A stretch of DNA of 64,000 bases from Lagopus muta. Lineage: Eukaryota; Chordata; Aves; Galliformes; Phasianidae. A program made the position numbers and the translations under genes. Shown in pieces: positions 37,501 to 50,653 of this stretch. The notes beneath the pieces were generated by a model. It saw only the letters and a program-made list of their open reading frames with translations, did no database searches and was not told where the DNA came from. The stretch is taken from contig NC_064435.1 in the NCBI RefSeq assembly GCF_023343835.1, positions 64,242,134 to 64,306,133 of the forward strand, in the 5' to 3' direction. Within the stretch, counting starts at the first letter, position 1; each line of letters begins with the position of its first letter.

Positions 37501-40017
37501 TAGCTGCTGAAGGAAATTATGTACTTTTGTATTTCCTGGCTTTGAGTGGATTTGGCTTGGAAATATTAGAACTGCTGCCAACTACACTTTTGCAGATCTT
37601 CCCTTCTGTAAGAAGCACAATGAAAAAGGTTGTGACTGACCCATATCTTTTGTGTCATAACTTGAAAGGCAGTAACAAAAACAAAATTACAACAAAACAA
37701 TAACAACAATAAAACACATCCAAGCTTTTAGGCAAAAATTAAAGTAAAATTGGAATTCATTGAGGAAAAATGCCTCTTATAACAGCAGAGAAGAGTCTTG
37801 ACATATGTAAAAAACAAAAAAGGCTGAATTTGGTGGCAATTTTTTTGTTGTGTTTTTTATTTTTTTCTTTTGTTTTTTAAAATGCTGACTCATAAATTGG
37901 TCAGGTGGGAGCATCTAGCTTAAGAGAATCATGGGAATTAATTGTGTTGGCACCCAGTTACAAACACATCCAGTGTGCTATGTGGAAATCTTTGGGATTT
38001 TTAATGCCCTTCCTCTAGAAGAAGCTCGTCATTCTTGCTTCCCACAAGTGATAGGAGGACCACTCAGGGGAAGAATATCTAGTATTTACTGAATTAGGTA
38101 TATTTATTCATATTATGTAATCTCAGAAACAGACGAAAAGTTTTCATTTAGCTATGCTGTTATCACACCATTTTCTCTGATTCATGTGTCTTGTTTGGTC
38201 TTCCAAATTGCTAATGATAAAAATCTAAATAACTTCACTCATTTCTAGTGCAGTTAAACCATCCTGATGGAGAGAGATGCTTTACTGGTGTGAGAAAAAA
38301 ATGTTTTATTTGCTTCAAGTTCTTTAACTGTCGTAGTACATGTAGATAAGGTGCTGTTTTCATGGCTTTCTGGTGAATTCTCTGTCAAATTCTTGGTGTC
38401 ATCACTATAAAGCTGCTTGAAAATAACAATGAATCACTAGATTTGTTTAGCCATATTATTTCAGAGGATCATGATAATGTTTGTATGCATTAGGTTTATC
38501 CTCACATCATTGCTTCAGTAAATCTTTGTCAGAGTATCAGATGCTATGGTTTTCAAAAGCACTGTCAAATAACTGAAGAGAGACAAGTCATCTCTAGATA
38601 TTAATGACTTCAAGAAGGTTTGACTGCCTGCCCCCAAAGTAATAAAATCTTCAGTCTCTTGGATTCATTTGTAGAATTTCTTTCCAAAACATATTTTATG
38701 GTGTGTATGAAAGAGAAGGTCCTAGCGAATATTCTCAATGATGACTGCACATATGATCATTTTAAATGTAAATGTTATGCACAGAATGTTTTTGGCAAAT
38801 AAGGATTCTCAAATTACAAATTATTGTTTTGAGTATCTTATTTCTAAATCACTAATTTGACAGAATGTTGTTAGTTAAACTCAAACATCACTGCCAATGG
38901 CTTTGTTAGTATTTTGCACTTATTATGAATCAGTGAAGTAAGCTTGTAATTTTTGCTGTGCCTTGTATATCTTCTGGCTTCCAAATAAAGAGATCTAATA
39001 GGATTCCTGAGTGTTCCTGGCAAATTATCATTCACAGAGATTGTGCTATGTAGTATCATGCATGGAAGATTTAAGCCAAATTATTTTTGCTTTAACCTGA
39101 GTTAATGCTGGTTACTGTAGCATAAGGTAATATAATTAAATTCTATCAGATTGTTTAAGAAATGCCAGTGTATTAGCAGTCTAAGCATAAGTTACTGCTA
39201 GGGCTTCCGCAACATCAACTGACCTTTCAAAAATTCCATTTTATGTAGTGCTAAGGAAGGCCCTCTAGTAGAAATACTGTCCATCGAGATACTGCTAGGA
39301 AGATTAATTACCACACAGCACACATATGTTAACTTCAGGCATTAACTAATAGAAAAAACTTAGATATTTTAATATTAAAAAGCCCCATCCTATCTTCACG
39401 TATTTTAAGTTTTTTTAATGATGATGAATTCTACGAACTCCTTGTAATGAGTCAGCAATAGCTGAACACGGCCAGGTCCTGCTTCTAGACAGCTGTGTGC
39501 ATAAAGCAGAAATATCCCTTCTTGATGTGAGCAGAGAAGATCAATTAACAGTAACAAAAGTACTCTTGTGAAGACTCGCAAGGAATCTTCAAGAAGTGAA
39601 GATACATTCACATATCTGAATATTGTAAGTCCATCTACACATTAATTGCTGCTGTCCCCTTGGCTTCAGTATTTAGGCAGCACCTGGTACCTCTGAACAC
39701 TGCTTCTCTCAGAGGAAAAAGTCATTAGTACATGCTAGCTATCTACTAAATAGACATTCTTTTTCTGTTCTCCTATAAGCATTTATTTTTTTGCACCAGG
39801 ATAGAGCCACAAACAATAGCAGGTAGCATACAAGGTCCACAGATTCAACATTCCTACAGTGAGCATCTTGGTTTCATCTGATCATTATGATAATTCTTTA
39901 TAGAAAAAGACAAACATAAGCTGTAACTCAGGTTCGCATCTTCTGGTAGGTTTCTTGTTTCTCACCTGGCTCAGCTATACGATAGGCACTTGTAATAGAA
40001 CAGGGGGTCCTAGACTA

Positions 40018-40350
40018 CTGTAGGGAACTGTTATGTCCTGCTTTCAACTGGTGATTGAGCACCTGGTGAAGGAATGTGCCTGGCCCAGGGAGCACAGCCA
40101 AATTGTTTGCACCTGTGTTCCCCATGTGACCAGAAGGGGTGGACCCAGGGTGGAGCCAGCCTGGGCTCATACAAGGGCCATCCACTGAAGGAAGAGCATT
40201 GCTTGGACCTAGGCTGCTCTTTGGAAGGGAGTGCTGTATGATCATAGAGCTTCTTCAACGGGTGGGTGAGTTCTGTTCTTCTTTCTGTATATGACTGTTG
40301 GTCTACCTGTGAATGCTTTGCCCAGTCAAGACCGAGAACCTGTCAGCTGC
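40018..40350 (+). mobile_element. Possible solo LTR (unclassified)
   Basis: A GC-richer segment that starts TGTAGGGAACTGTTATGTCC, carries a TATA-like CATACAAGGGCC after a G-rich stretch (about 40161-40186), and continues into a T-rich and then CA-rich segment. This layout resembles an avian ERV-type solo LTR with a decayed TATA box. I could not find a convincing terminal CA plus target-site duplication, nor any retroviral internal sequence nearby, so neither the right end nor the class is secure. Confidence 0.28.
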
Positions 40351-41049
40351 AATTTTGCTTCTTTGTCAGCAGATTAGCCCCTTTTCTCTGTGTTACATAA
40401 GTATGTGCATTTTAGCAATTTTTGGTTCATTTTTAGAACTGCTTTATGAGAATTAGAATTGTTTCATCTACTCTGGAGCTGGTCACTGGAATGAACTTTA
40501 TAGCTCACCGAAAGGTATGAATATCTAGATACATACGCTCGCTTCTCTTTAGTGATTCTCTTTAGTGACTGTGAAAAGTGGTTGTACAGCAATGTTAGTA
40601 GCTTCCTGCTGTGCAGAACTCTAAAATAAGCTCTTGTAGCCTTATCCCTACAATACTGGAAAGGTCTGCAATTCGTCTTTGGCTTAAAGTCACTAGGTGG
40701 CAGACACTGCTACTTTCCAATGCAACAATGGCTGCTAAAATCATGCTGTTCTATTCTGTCTCCTCCTTTTTCACTAGAGTTTGGTGTGAGATTTCAGCTG
40801 AGTTCCTGTCCCATGGAGCTTCTTGCCTCCAGCTTAGGGTTGAGATTCAGACCAGCCAGCTTCATTTTCTTTCTGTTACTAGATTTTAGCAGTATCTGAG
40901 TAGTTCTGCAGTCTTGCAGGCACTAGTAACCTAGCTTTTCTTATTATAGTTTGTGGTATCTGGAGAAGAATATGTAGTAGTTTTACTCAAACCTGGCCGT
41001 GACCATCTGGGATGTCAGTTGTGGTGGTCCACAAATGTTAATTAAAAAA
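40351..41049. other. Unique spacer with a 13-bp tandem duplication
   Basis: TTCTCTTTAGTGA occurs twice without a gap at 40544-40556 and 40557-40569. The interval otherwise shows nothing recognisable, including the 92-codon frame at 40611-40889. Confidence 0.6.
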
Positions 41050-41692
41050 AGTTATAGAATCATCTAGGTTGGAAAAGACCTTTAAGATCCATTGAGTCCA
41101 AACATCGATCTGTCTTATTGAGTTCCATCAACTAAACTATGTACCTTAGTGCCAAGCCTACACACCTCCTAGATGCTTCCAGGGATGGGATTCTACCACC
41201 TCCCTGGGCAGCCTATTCAAAACTGAAACATTAAGAAAATTCTTGGAGGTTGCTCATTTGTATCTCCCCTAGTGCTACTTAAGGCTGTTACTTCAAGTGT
41301 CCTATCGTGTATCAACAGAGAAAGAGACCAGCACCCACCTTACTGCAACCTCCTTTCAAGTAGCTGTAGAGGGCAGTGGGGTCTTGCCTCTTCTCCATTT
41401 TGGAAGAATCACAGTGCCTTCAGCTGCTCCTCATAACTCCTGTCTTGTAGTCTCTTCAACAGCTTCATTGCTCTTTTCTGCACTTGCTCAAGAAATAAAA
41501 TATCCTCATAGTGAGGGATCCAAACTGAACACTTTGTTCAGACTGTGCTCTCATCAGGGCTGAGTCTTGAGGGACAGCCACTTTCCTACTCCTGCTAGCC
41601 ATGCTTTTTCTGATGCAGGCCAGGATGCCATTGGGCACATGGACCCACTGATGGTTTGTGTTCAACTATGTGTTGACCAGAAACCCCAAGGT
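41050..41692 (-). mobile_element. CR1 LINE fragment (minus), old
   Basis: The left end has TTATAGAATCATCTAGG and GTTGGAAAAGACCTTTAAG, followed by ACCACCTCCCTGGGCAGCC. Further right, the minus strand encodes NGILACIRKSMASRSRKVA near 41600-41640, the CR1 ORF2 pattern NGILGCIKKSVASRSREVI. About 640 bp long and more diverged than the copy at 24857. 5'-truncated within ORF2, with broken frames. Confidence 0.92.
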
Positions 41693-44379
41693 TATTTTGG
41701 TTTTTATATTTTTTTAGTTTTTTATTCCCAACAAATTTCTGCTGCTCTTTCCTAAGGCTGTAATGCTTGGACTACTTCTATCAGTCTGATATTCAGTGTG
41801 TTAATAAAGCTTTCTTCATATTCAGTATTTCAACCATAACTACCACCCATTCTCACAGTAGTATCCATATGCCTGCATCTCTACCATCCCCTAACCTTTT
41901 GTACACCTTTTGTTCTCATAGTCCCCACATACTTCAGTTTTGTTTCTGTCACTTAAGAGCAGAAGTTTTTAGCAAATCCACCTAACCATAGGTTATTTCA
42001 TTAGATCTTCATCTGTATGTCTTGCTGACTTGACAGGATTTATTACTGAAAATGTAACTCATCACGTACCATTGAATTGCAGCTTGTGTGAAATAGGGTG
42101 CTGTTTTTTCAGACCGAAGTCTTACCTGGTGATTAAAATATGGTCACAACAAACACTTTGATTTGTAGACTGTGCTGATTTTGTTTGTATATCTTGAACA
42201 ATGTCTCTTAAGGAGATAAGAATGCTATATTTCTCTACATATTTTTTAGCTACTATTTCCCTGTGATGTTTCTTGATGTTTTAGGGTGAGTAACTGAAAA
42301 TAGCAAACACCTTGTGTTGCCAGTAGCTGAGTGCTGCAATTGGGCTTTCAGCATACAAATGCAGTATCATCTTGAAGACCTCTCTTGATTCGAGGTGGGA
42401 GTGAGCAAACTGCATGGTTCTGCAATTCTACTGCAGTGTGTATGGGCTTCATACAGTGCACATCTTCCTGTGATGCTAAGCTGAATGATCTCCTTGGCAG
42501 TCTGTTTACGTTAACCTTCCTTGATTTTTTTTTTTTTTTTTTTTTTTTTTTGGATTGTGTGAAGGAAATGTTAGACTGGCAAAAATTGCAGCCATGCAAC
42601 ATTTATTTCAAAACCTGCTTTTTTATTCATTGAATTTAAATGAGGATTCCATATTTGTGTTCACTTGTCTTGGCTATTTGAAAAGGCCATAGATTGTTAC
42701 AACATTGTTTTATGGGCTTTCTGGGGGGATAGGGGTGCAGATGAGAGTCTGGAGAGTTAGCTAGAAGTGTACTACCCACGATATTTTGGCTGATTTTGGG
42801 TAAATATTTTTGCAAAAGGGATGTTTAAAGTGATCATAATACCAAGCAGGTGGCTGAATGGAATTGTGCTTTTAGGGCTTCTGGTTTTGTTGCATTCCCA
42901 TGGGAAGAGGAGGAGGAATTGGAGGTGCCTTACTATGCCTGCACTTGGCAAATGCCACTACTGTTGCTTCCTTGTGTCTTGAGAGAAAAGGATCCCAAAA
43001 CTACTGGTTTGTTGCTGTTAGCATGGCTGATGCATCTGGTAGTTTCCCTAATCTGTAACCTGATAAACAATGAAGCAAAAAGTAGTTTGACTCTTTTCTT
43101 TCATGAGTACTGGAAGTTCAGGAGGGCTGGTGTATTACTGTGTCAGAAGTGGTGGCAAATCTTGCATCTCTGAAGGAATAGTGTTTCAAGGGCCGTCTGG
43201 TTCACAAAGCAGCTGCCAATAAAATACTCAGTTATTTGTATGTGACTTACACATATAACAAGAGGCTCTGTCACAGAATATCTATAGCCAAAGCAGACAA
43301 AGGACAAGAGAAGAAAGGGAGGCAGAAGGTGTATTCTGTGACCAAAATTTCCCAGAGTTTCTGGAAGGGTCAGGGTACGAAGGTTCCGAATTAGTAACCT
43401 GAGAGGTTCTCCATTAGTTGCAGACAAACCCTTTGGAGGCTGGGGGGGAATGCTCCTCATAGCCGTAACTTGCCTGGCAAGTGCACTACTTTTTCTGTTT
43501 CAGAAAAGGTACAATGACTTGAGTTCAGAAAGAGCTTTGTTAGCAGTGCCTTTTGTGGGTTAACCTTAGATGAGTGTTCTCTTGTTGATGTAAGCAGGAA
43601 CTCTGTGCATGAAATAGTGATGTCTGTTTTGTGCATTGCTTTATGAACTAACAAAGCAAAAAGAGAAAAATGATAGAAATTGTAAGGTACCACTAGTTAA
43701 ATATAATACTTCTGTAGCAGCATAAAATCAAAAAGAGAAGGTGTTAATATTTGATGGAATTTCCTGAGGTTGTTTCATCCTTATTTCTGAAGCAATCTTC
43801 ACTAAATCATTTCCCTAATTGCTTCTTTTGACAAAAGATGACAGACTCTACACGTTTAGGAATAAGGAAATTTTATGTCTTTGGTATGGACTTAGATATT
43901 ATTACTTTTAGCTCAGCAGAGGTTTCCCAAAGGAAAATGAGATTGGACAGAGTTTTTGTTATCAGCCCTTCGTTATCAGTGAGAAGAGGAATGGTATGTT
44001 CCATCACATTATGACTGGCTGAAGACTGGAAAGGCGAATAGCACTTCTGTAACAGAAAAAAATGATCAGCACCTCATGTGTTTATTAACCCAGCAGTAGC
44101 TGCTGAGTCTGCAAGCATCAAGTATTTCATTGCCAAACGTAACATAATTACCACTCTGGGCAAGAATTGAGTGGCCTGGACCTCCTTTCAGCAAATAAAT
44201 TTACAGTTTATTTTAATCCCTTATTTAGGAATTGCTGACTTCAGAGAAAAAAAAATATTTTCTACAATTAGGACTCCCTCTAGAGCTAGAAGCTCTTGTG
44301 TTTGAGAGGTCAATGTTCTTAAAATCTTTATAAATGCATGCTCTAGAAGAGGCGACAGAGTGCTCTCATGATTGCTGGT
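41693..44379. other. Unique non-coding DNA
   Basis: No transposon recognised. A 27-base T run lies at 42525-42551. The 107-codon frame at 42850-43173 and the 105-codon minus frame at 43143-43460 show no domain. Confidence 0.55.
42525..42551. repeat. Poly(T) run of 27
   Basis: The longest homopolymer in the window, seen directly. No retroposed body follows it on the minus strand. Confidence 0.92.
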
Positions 44380-45064
44380 AGGACTGCCATTCAGAAGAAT
44401 AGGCTAGAGAAATGGCTAGTGTGAACCTTTAAAAATACAACAAGAACAAATGTAAAATCTTGTCCCTGGAAAGGAATGGCCTCCTGTGACAGCCCAAACT
44501 GTAAGCTGCTCTGGTATAAAGTACCTCGGGTTTCAGATAGGCAGAGAACTGAATATGAGTCAGCTGTGTGCTCTGACAGCCAGGGAGGCCAACAGCTTCT
44601 GGGGTTGTATTAACAGGAGCACAGCCAGTAGATTGATCAGAAGAGTTATTTTCCCTTTACTGAGCTTTGTTAGTACATATCTGGAGTGTTTTCATTTACT
44701 TTGGGCCCTCAAACACAAACAAGACACCAGCAAACTAGAGCAAGCTCAGCAGAAGACAATTGGAGGCTCAGGGGAACTAGTATTTAAGAAGAAGAGGGCC
44801 TTGAAGAGCCCTTGGCTCTTCATAGTGGAGTGCTAAGAGACAAAAGAACAAAGGAACAGAGGATGTAGTTGGATAGAAATAAATCTTATTTCATTGTGCA
44901 GGTAATATAACAGTGGATTAGGTCGCCCAGTCTCCACTCCTTGAAGTTGCCAAGACCTGTCTGAATAGAACTCTAAGTAGCCTTATCTGACTCTGCTTTG
45001 AGCAAATTGGACTAAAATATCTCCTTAGGTTCCATCCAATCTAAATTAGTGTATGATTCTGTGA
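44380..45064 (+). mobile_element. CR1 LINE 3' fragment (plus), old
   Basis: About 685 bp. The left part resembles the CR1 segment that encodes the region after the RT active site (GGACTGCCATTCAGAAGAAT, then AGGCTAGAGAAATGGCT). The 3' end is GTATGATTCTGTGA. The forward frame 44486-44836 retains ELNMSQLCALTAREANSFWG, matching the family pattern (KLNMSRQCALAAQKANRVLG). Well diverged; the middle (about 44840-45000) is poorly recognisable. An ancient copy. Confidence 0.88.
44486..44836 (+). pseudogene. CR1 ORF2 C-terminal remnant
   Basis: A 116-codon open frame. Residues from about 19 on follow the CR1 ORF2 region after the catalytic core (LNMSQLCAL...ANSFWGCINR). The later part (KLEQAQQKTI) matches the ELLERVQRRA region. 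It is an open remnant of a decayed element, not a gene. Confidence 0.85.
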
Positions 45065-48000
45065 TATGTATTTTGGCATTGACCTTATTAGGAAAAAAAA
45101 AAAAGCTGTCCACCTGCTTGAATCATCCTCTACAGAAACTGAGATTGGGTTTCCTGCATTGTTGAATGGAGCTTTGCTTGAACTAGAGGAGGGTGCAGTA
45201 TCTCCTGCAGTTGATTCTCTGAATGTGAATCATTTCGGTGTGAGCACTCTGTTTGAATCCTCTCCAAACACAGTGACATATTATTTGGCATTTTCTTATT
45301 GGGCATTTCCAGTTTTAAAAGTCTTGTTGAGGAAAAACAAGCCTATTAATATCAGGTCATCATCTCTAATTTTATGAAAACCAATTGAGAGAGTGAATGC
45401 AAGTCCCACAGAAATGATTGTTAAAATCATTCATGTTTGCTATAAAATGAGACTATTGCTAGCAAAACAACATTGAATCTAAGAGAAAATAGAGTGTAAC
45501 AGAGAAGGTCTAAGTGATTATGCTAGATGATACAAGGCTTAGTCAGGAAGTGTGTGCTGACACCGGTAGACTAGAGCATATGACAATCTCATATCTGGAT
45601 GGAGGGAAAAGAAAGTAAGTAGAAGGATCATATGATCATAAGTATCATATTCCACCCAAATGAGCTTCAAATTTTATGACTTGCGAAGACTTTCTCCATT
45701 ATGGGGACAGTACTTTCCCAAGATCTGCATCAGACAGCTGATGGTCTTTGAGGAGAGACAGCTGTACTGAGAGAAACACGATTTGTATCTTTTGATTGTG
45801 GGTCTGAATTTGGTCCTAAGAATAATTGTGAGGAGTTCAGAAGGTCAGCAAGTAAGTGGAGGCATATGCAACACTAAGAAAGGTGCAGCATCTTATACAA
45901 TTGGCTCGATGTATTTCTTTTTTTTTATCTTCATAAATTATCTTAATTTAAGGAAATATAAACGATGGTTGAAATATTCTTAATTTAACCAGTTTTCAGG
46001 CAGGGAAAGTAACTTTCAAAGCATTAGCTGCATTTTTGTTGTATCATCAGCACATTCTCTCTTATTTAGGAAGAAGTTATATGGCCGTTGGAGAAATTCC
46101 TGTTTAAAATGCATTTCTGTAACTTCAGAGTCATTAGACTTATTTATTTGCATTGAACGTGGAAAAAAAGATATTGGAACCCAGAAGAACACAGGATAGC
46201 TAGAGCTGTATTTTAATCCTTTTATCAAGCATTACATTTCAAATGTATTCTGGGCTATTTACTTGAGAATGGCTTGACTTTCTCTTGATGTTAGCAGAGT
46301 TGGATTTAAAAGATTCCGTTTTCTATTTATATCCCTGGAAACATAACATGGAAAAAGAGCTGTTACCAAAACATCCCCTTCCAGGCTACATGAGAATATC
46401 CTGGTACATGATAGCATAATCCACAATTGCATGTAGTCTTAAGTGTTTCTTATCAGTGGGTTCTTGCCCTTATCAGGGAGAAAAATAGGAATATGTACCA
46501 CAGTTCTGCATATTTGAAGTTCTCCTCCTCACCGAAGGCAATGATGGACTTTGTGGTAATTCAAAGAGCTACGTATCAAACCAGTGTTGTTGTTTCAGAA
46601 TGGTGCGTGGTGATCTAAGGTAGCTTCATGAGATGGAGTTCTTTGTTAAGAAGTTGAATCAAATTTTTACTCTCTAAATCAAGAGCCCTGATTAGGTAGC
46701 CAAAAGCTCTCCCTACAAGGGTTTTTGAATGGAAAATCCGCTTTTCTTTGTTTCCCGAGGAAAGGATTGACATGATTGAGCATAGATACAGATAATCTCA
46801 CTTTAAATTATGAACCAAAGTCTGAGCAGAAAAACTAAAGAAAAAAAACAAACAATGAAATGAAAATGTGATACTAACTGGAATTATGTTTTTAGATGGG
46901 AAAACTTTTCAGAAGGATGTGGATGTGTCCTAATGGTAAATATATGCAATTCTCACTGCCTTGTGTTACTTAAGAAGATCTATTTAAGCAGTAATAAAAA
47001 ATATTGATGGTTTAGAGTATTTTGGGATGTTTTATGAAGCTTGCCACTTTCTGTAGGTCTGTGGTATACCTCTGTTTCAAATGGAGCCATCACCATGGGA
47101 TTGCCTTCAAACAAAGGTTGCTGCAAACGGAAACTCAGAGCAGGGAAAGAGTGGCAGAATCCCAGCAGAAGATCATCCCATCTCTGACAGGCTATAAATA
47201 AGAGCCAAACCTATGATTCTGACTTTGAAATCAATTTGGGTTCATCAAAATATTTCTACGGATACCTGTACTCGCATTAGTATCAATTGTCATGCTAAAG
47301 CACTGCAATGCCAGGGGCATAGACACTACTAAAACCAGGGGGCTCATAGTAGCTTGTGAATTTGATATTAGGGAGGGAGATGTATTTTATATATATAATT
47401 CTACCTTTCAGATAGGCCTGTGAATAAAATACCTGAATGGAAATGCCAGTTGTTGCTGTGGAAGAGTCCACATTTAGTCTGATAAACAGGCTTAGCCTTC
47501 ACACCAAGGTGGTTGCACACAAAGCGCTCACTCTTGCCCCTGAAGCAGGCCAATGGCCTACTAATATAGATGTTCATCTTCCTAACACTGTTTATTTACA
47601 GCATTTTATCTGCGACCCTGTTCTCTCATTCCAGTGAGACTATTGACGAAGCTGAATGCTGAGGTCAGGTCCTCCCTCATTTTGTACTCCTATTTGCTTT
47701 TAATTAGAATTACACCAGGATTTATTATCTCATAACGGGAAGTTCTCGGGGAAATTTGTTGCATTGTGAAAATGTGTGACAATGCCATTGAAATAGTACT
47801 GACTTTTATCCAGTGTTGCTTTCTATTCTCCCTCCAACAGCAATGAATCTAATGGTGACAGGGATGCCTGTGAGAGAATCATTAACATTTAGAACTTAGA
47901 GGAGAAAATAAGAGGGATGAAATGAGTCTTTCAAAACTGATTAAAGAGAGTGTTTTCCTTTGGTTTCCCTGCTTATTCATTTTTCAATGTTAGCACTCTT

Positions 48001-49367
48001 AATCAGTTGTTTAATTTGATCAAGTGAAAGTCTGTGCGTGTTTGATATGAATAATTAAAAAAAACTCTGCTCATTACCCCCTTTTCTTCCTGGAAAGTAC
48101 CAATAGTTTAGGAATCCTGTTGCTGCTGAAAGATTTTGTAACTGGTGAGTGATTCTCCATATGCAAAGGACACTTCTGACTTGGTTCTGCAGGTGGAAAA
48201 TCTTGGAAAAAATACAAGTGGCATTAAAAGCTGCTTAAGAGATATGGTTGAAAACATACTGATAGTCTGCTATAAATATTCATAGGTACTGAAGATTTAA
48301 CCACAGATTCAACTTCTGAGGTAAATAGTAAGGGTAGATTTTGTACAGGGTCATTGTAGTGAATTCCTGCTTGCTTACACGTCCGTTGTTGGATTACATT
48401 TGAATTCACAGTAACTCCAAGAAAACTGGAAGAGAGGGTTGATTTCAGGTGTGTTTCAATTCACCTTGGAGCAGAATTAGGGGTTCTGTGGTCTGATCTG
48501 AATTGCTGGAAAGTGTTGAGAAGTGCCTTGCATAGGCCTAGACAGCCTGAAGACCCTGTGTGATCTGCGGAAAATTCCCACTGTAATTCTGCCTTTGTCC
48601 TTGTCTTACATGCAATCTGTGCTTTCAGGTTCTGTGAAGTGCAAGGTGTTGTACGCCATGTTTCCACAGGTGCATTGTCAGGTGCACAAGTCTAAGAAGT
48701 CTGTGCATCCACTGAGCATTGTTGCATGCTTTGGGAGAACATTAAGAATCTGACTAACTGATTATTCTGCCTCCTGTTTCTCTCTATCAAAGGCAAGTCA
48801 ATTGCAGTAATAAGAACAAATGAAATGGTTTGGAATTGCTACCTTAATTAGCAGAGGTGTTGTTTGTACCTGTTCAGTTACAGCTGCAGCCAGTCAGGCC
48901 TTCAGTGTGTCTGAACACCAAAAGGTTGCAACCTGAACGACAAGCAGTGCAGGAAAAACACTGATTATTTGTTGGTTATTTTTTTTTTTCCTGAGGATGT
49001 AATTGTCCCTTCATTCCTCAACAACTGTCTCAATATACTTTTTACTCCCTAAGTCTCAGCAGTATGATTTGTGAAGAATGAGATGTGCTCAAGATAAATA
49101 GTAAGCTGTGCTGCTAGATGACGTTAGCATTTAACTGTGCCAGGCATGATAAAAAAAGAGAAGATGAAGTGCTTTATATATGTTGTCTCCTTCAGGGAAA
49201 TCTTTCTTTCTGTGTCAATTTTCCATTATAAAACTGAACTAGATGGATTAGAACAGTATAACTGCATCCCAGGTTTCTTCAACTCCATGAGTTCTGAACT
49301 GGAAAAACAGGAACACAACTCCTCTTAGTCGTGCTGGCTGCTGACCAGCCTTTCTGTCCCAGCTAGT

Positions 49368-49379
49368 AGTGAAGTCACT
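49368..49379. other. Small hairpin AGTGA-AG-TCACT
   Basis: Five-base-pair inverted repeat, the first of three stem-loops in about 160 bp. Weak by itself. Confidence 0.5.
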
Positions 49380-49426
49380 GCAGTTTTCCCTAGGGATGAA
49401 AAAACAGTGGTAAATAGAGGTGGAAT

Positions 49427-49462
49427 TCCCTGAGCGGTGAGCTGGGAGACCGCTCCCTGGGA
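49427..49462. other. Hairpin, 11 bp with internal loop
   Basis: TCCC-T-GAGCGGT (49427-49438) pairs with ACCGCTC-CCT-GGGA (49449-49462): seven GC-rich pairs, a small internal loop, then four more pairs, around a 10-base loop. Contains two CpG sites in CpG-poor surroundings. Confidence 0.7.
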
Positions 49463-49488
49463 GTGGACATGCCATCCCCCAGAGGAAC

Positions 49489-49524
49489 CATGAAGTCTCC
49501 ATGTGCGATGGAGACTGTTTCATG
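49489..49524. other. Hairpin, 14 bp with bulge
   Basis: AGTCTCCAT and ATGGAGACT form a perfect 9-bp stem around GTGCG. The outer arms CATGA and TCATG add five pairs after a three-base bulge (GTT). It lies 26 bases beyond the previous hairpin. Confidence 0.75.
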
Positions 49525-50653
49525 TGATGTGTGCCTGCTACTTAGTGTAAAGACCCAATCTTGAATTCATTACAGGTACCCCAATAAGTAGAAATTAATC
49601 TGATGGTTTCAGAGAGGATGCTGATCACGCTTGGTATGTTTGAAACAGGACCGTTTCCCAAGAGCAGCTGCTCCCCTTGAAAATGCACGGCTTTTAAGAC
49701 GAGCCATGTACCCAACATTTTCTGATGTGCCTGTCTTTGTTGGTGGGCTTTTGATATAGTCAACAACAGAGTCAAAATCATGGGATACATTCCAAGGCCC
49801 TGGCTGTATAGATACGGTTGCAGTAGCTATTTGTGCCTCAGCAAAAGAAAACAGTGCTTCCTTTCTTTAAAGGACTATTAAGCACAAAAAACTCTGAGCT
49901 TCAATATGTCTTGAGACATTCTCTTAAACGCTCAAAGTGGAACTGTAGCATTCTGTGTGATCCTCAGTACCCACTTGTGCTATTAACCTGAAAGTGAGTC
50001 ATGAGTGACAGCACTGCCTCTTACAAGGGGCATTTTCCATCCTTAGGATGTCCCTGTCTGTCCCTCGCAAGGATTCTTTCAGGTCCTAGACCTCACCTGT
50101 GCACATAAGAAGATAAGCTAAAGAAGCATGGGGAGACTGAAAAGAAACCAAAAATGAAGGAACTGATGGAAGTGAAAGGCAGAGAAAGGAGGAACAGGGA
50201 GCCTTAAGGAGGGAAGGTGGTGAGTTTGGGACTGGGAGACAGAGATGATGTAGAAAAAAAAAGTACTGAAATGAGAATTTAAAGTTTCACAATAGTAAAT
50301 TTACCTCAAGACACTCCCCCTTTTTTTTCTTATTACATTTGTCAGTAGTTATTGCAAGCAAAAATGAACAATTCTGATCTGAATCCCATTTCTTAGACAA
50401 AAAAAAGTCTAGATTTATTGCTCAGCCATGTAAGTTAAATGTGTGAAGATAAGCAGTGTGAATTTTCCCTGCAGACACTGGTTACTGGATAAAGGTGTAA
50501 ATAGCAACACTTGTAAGGTCTTGTATTAGTTGTGTTGTCACCATACCCCTTCATTTTTTTTCTCTTGGATAGCTCTGGCTGAATGCTTCCATATGAGAAG
50601 TGGATATTACAGAAGTCTAGCTGGGCTGGTTCCTGTGACCTTGTAAGAGAGAA

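Larger units (their letters stand above)
29431..40017. other. 10.6-kb interval without recognisable transposons
   Basis: AT-rich unique DNA. It includes simple repeats (T19 at 32173-32191, CAAA repeats at 33804-33832, A-rich and T-rich stretches at about 37670-37715 and 37840-37880), a purine-rich block at about 37040-37500 and a half X-box-like motif at 31879-31889. Open frames up to 170 codons (32889-33401) have no domain. The absence of old CR1 remnants over this length may mean constraint or may be chance. Confidence 0.5.
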
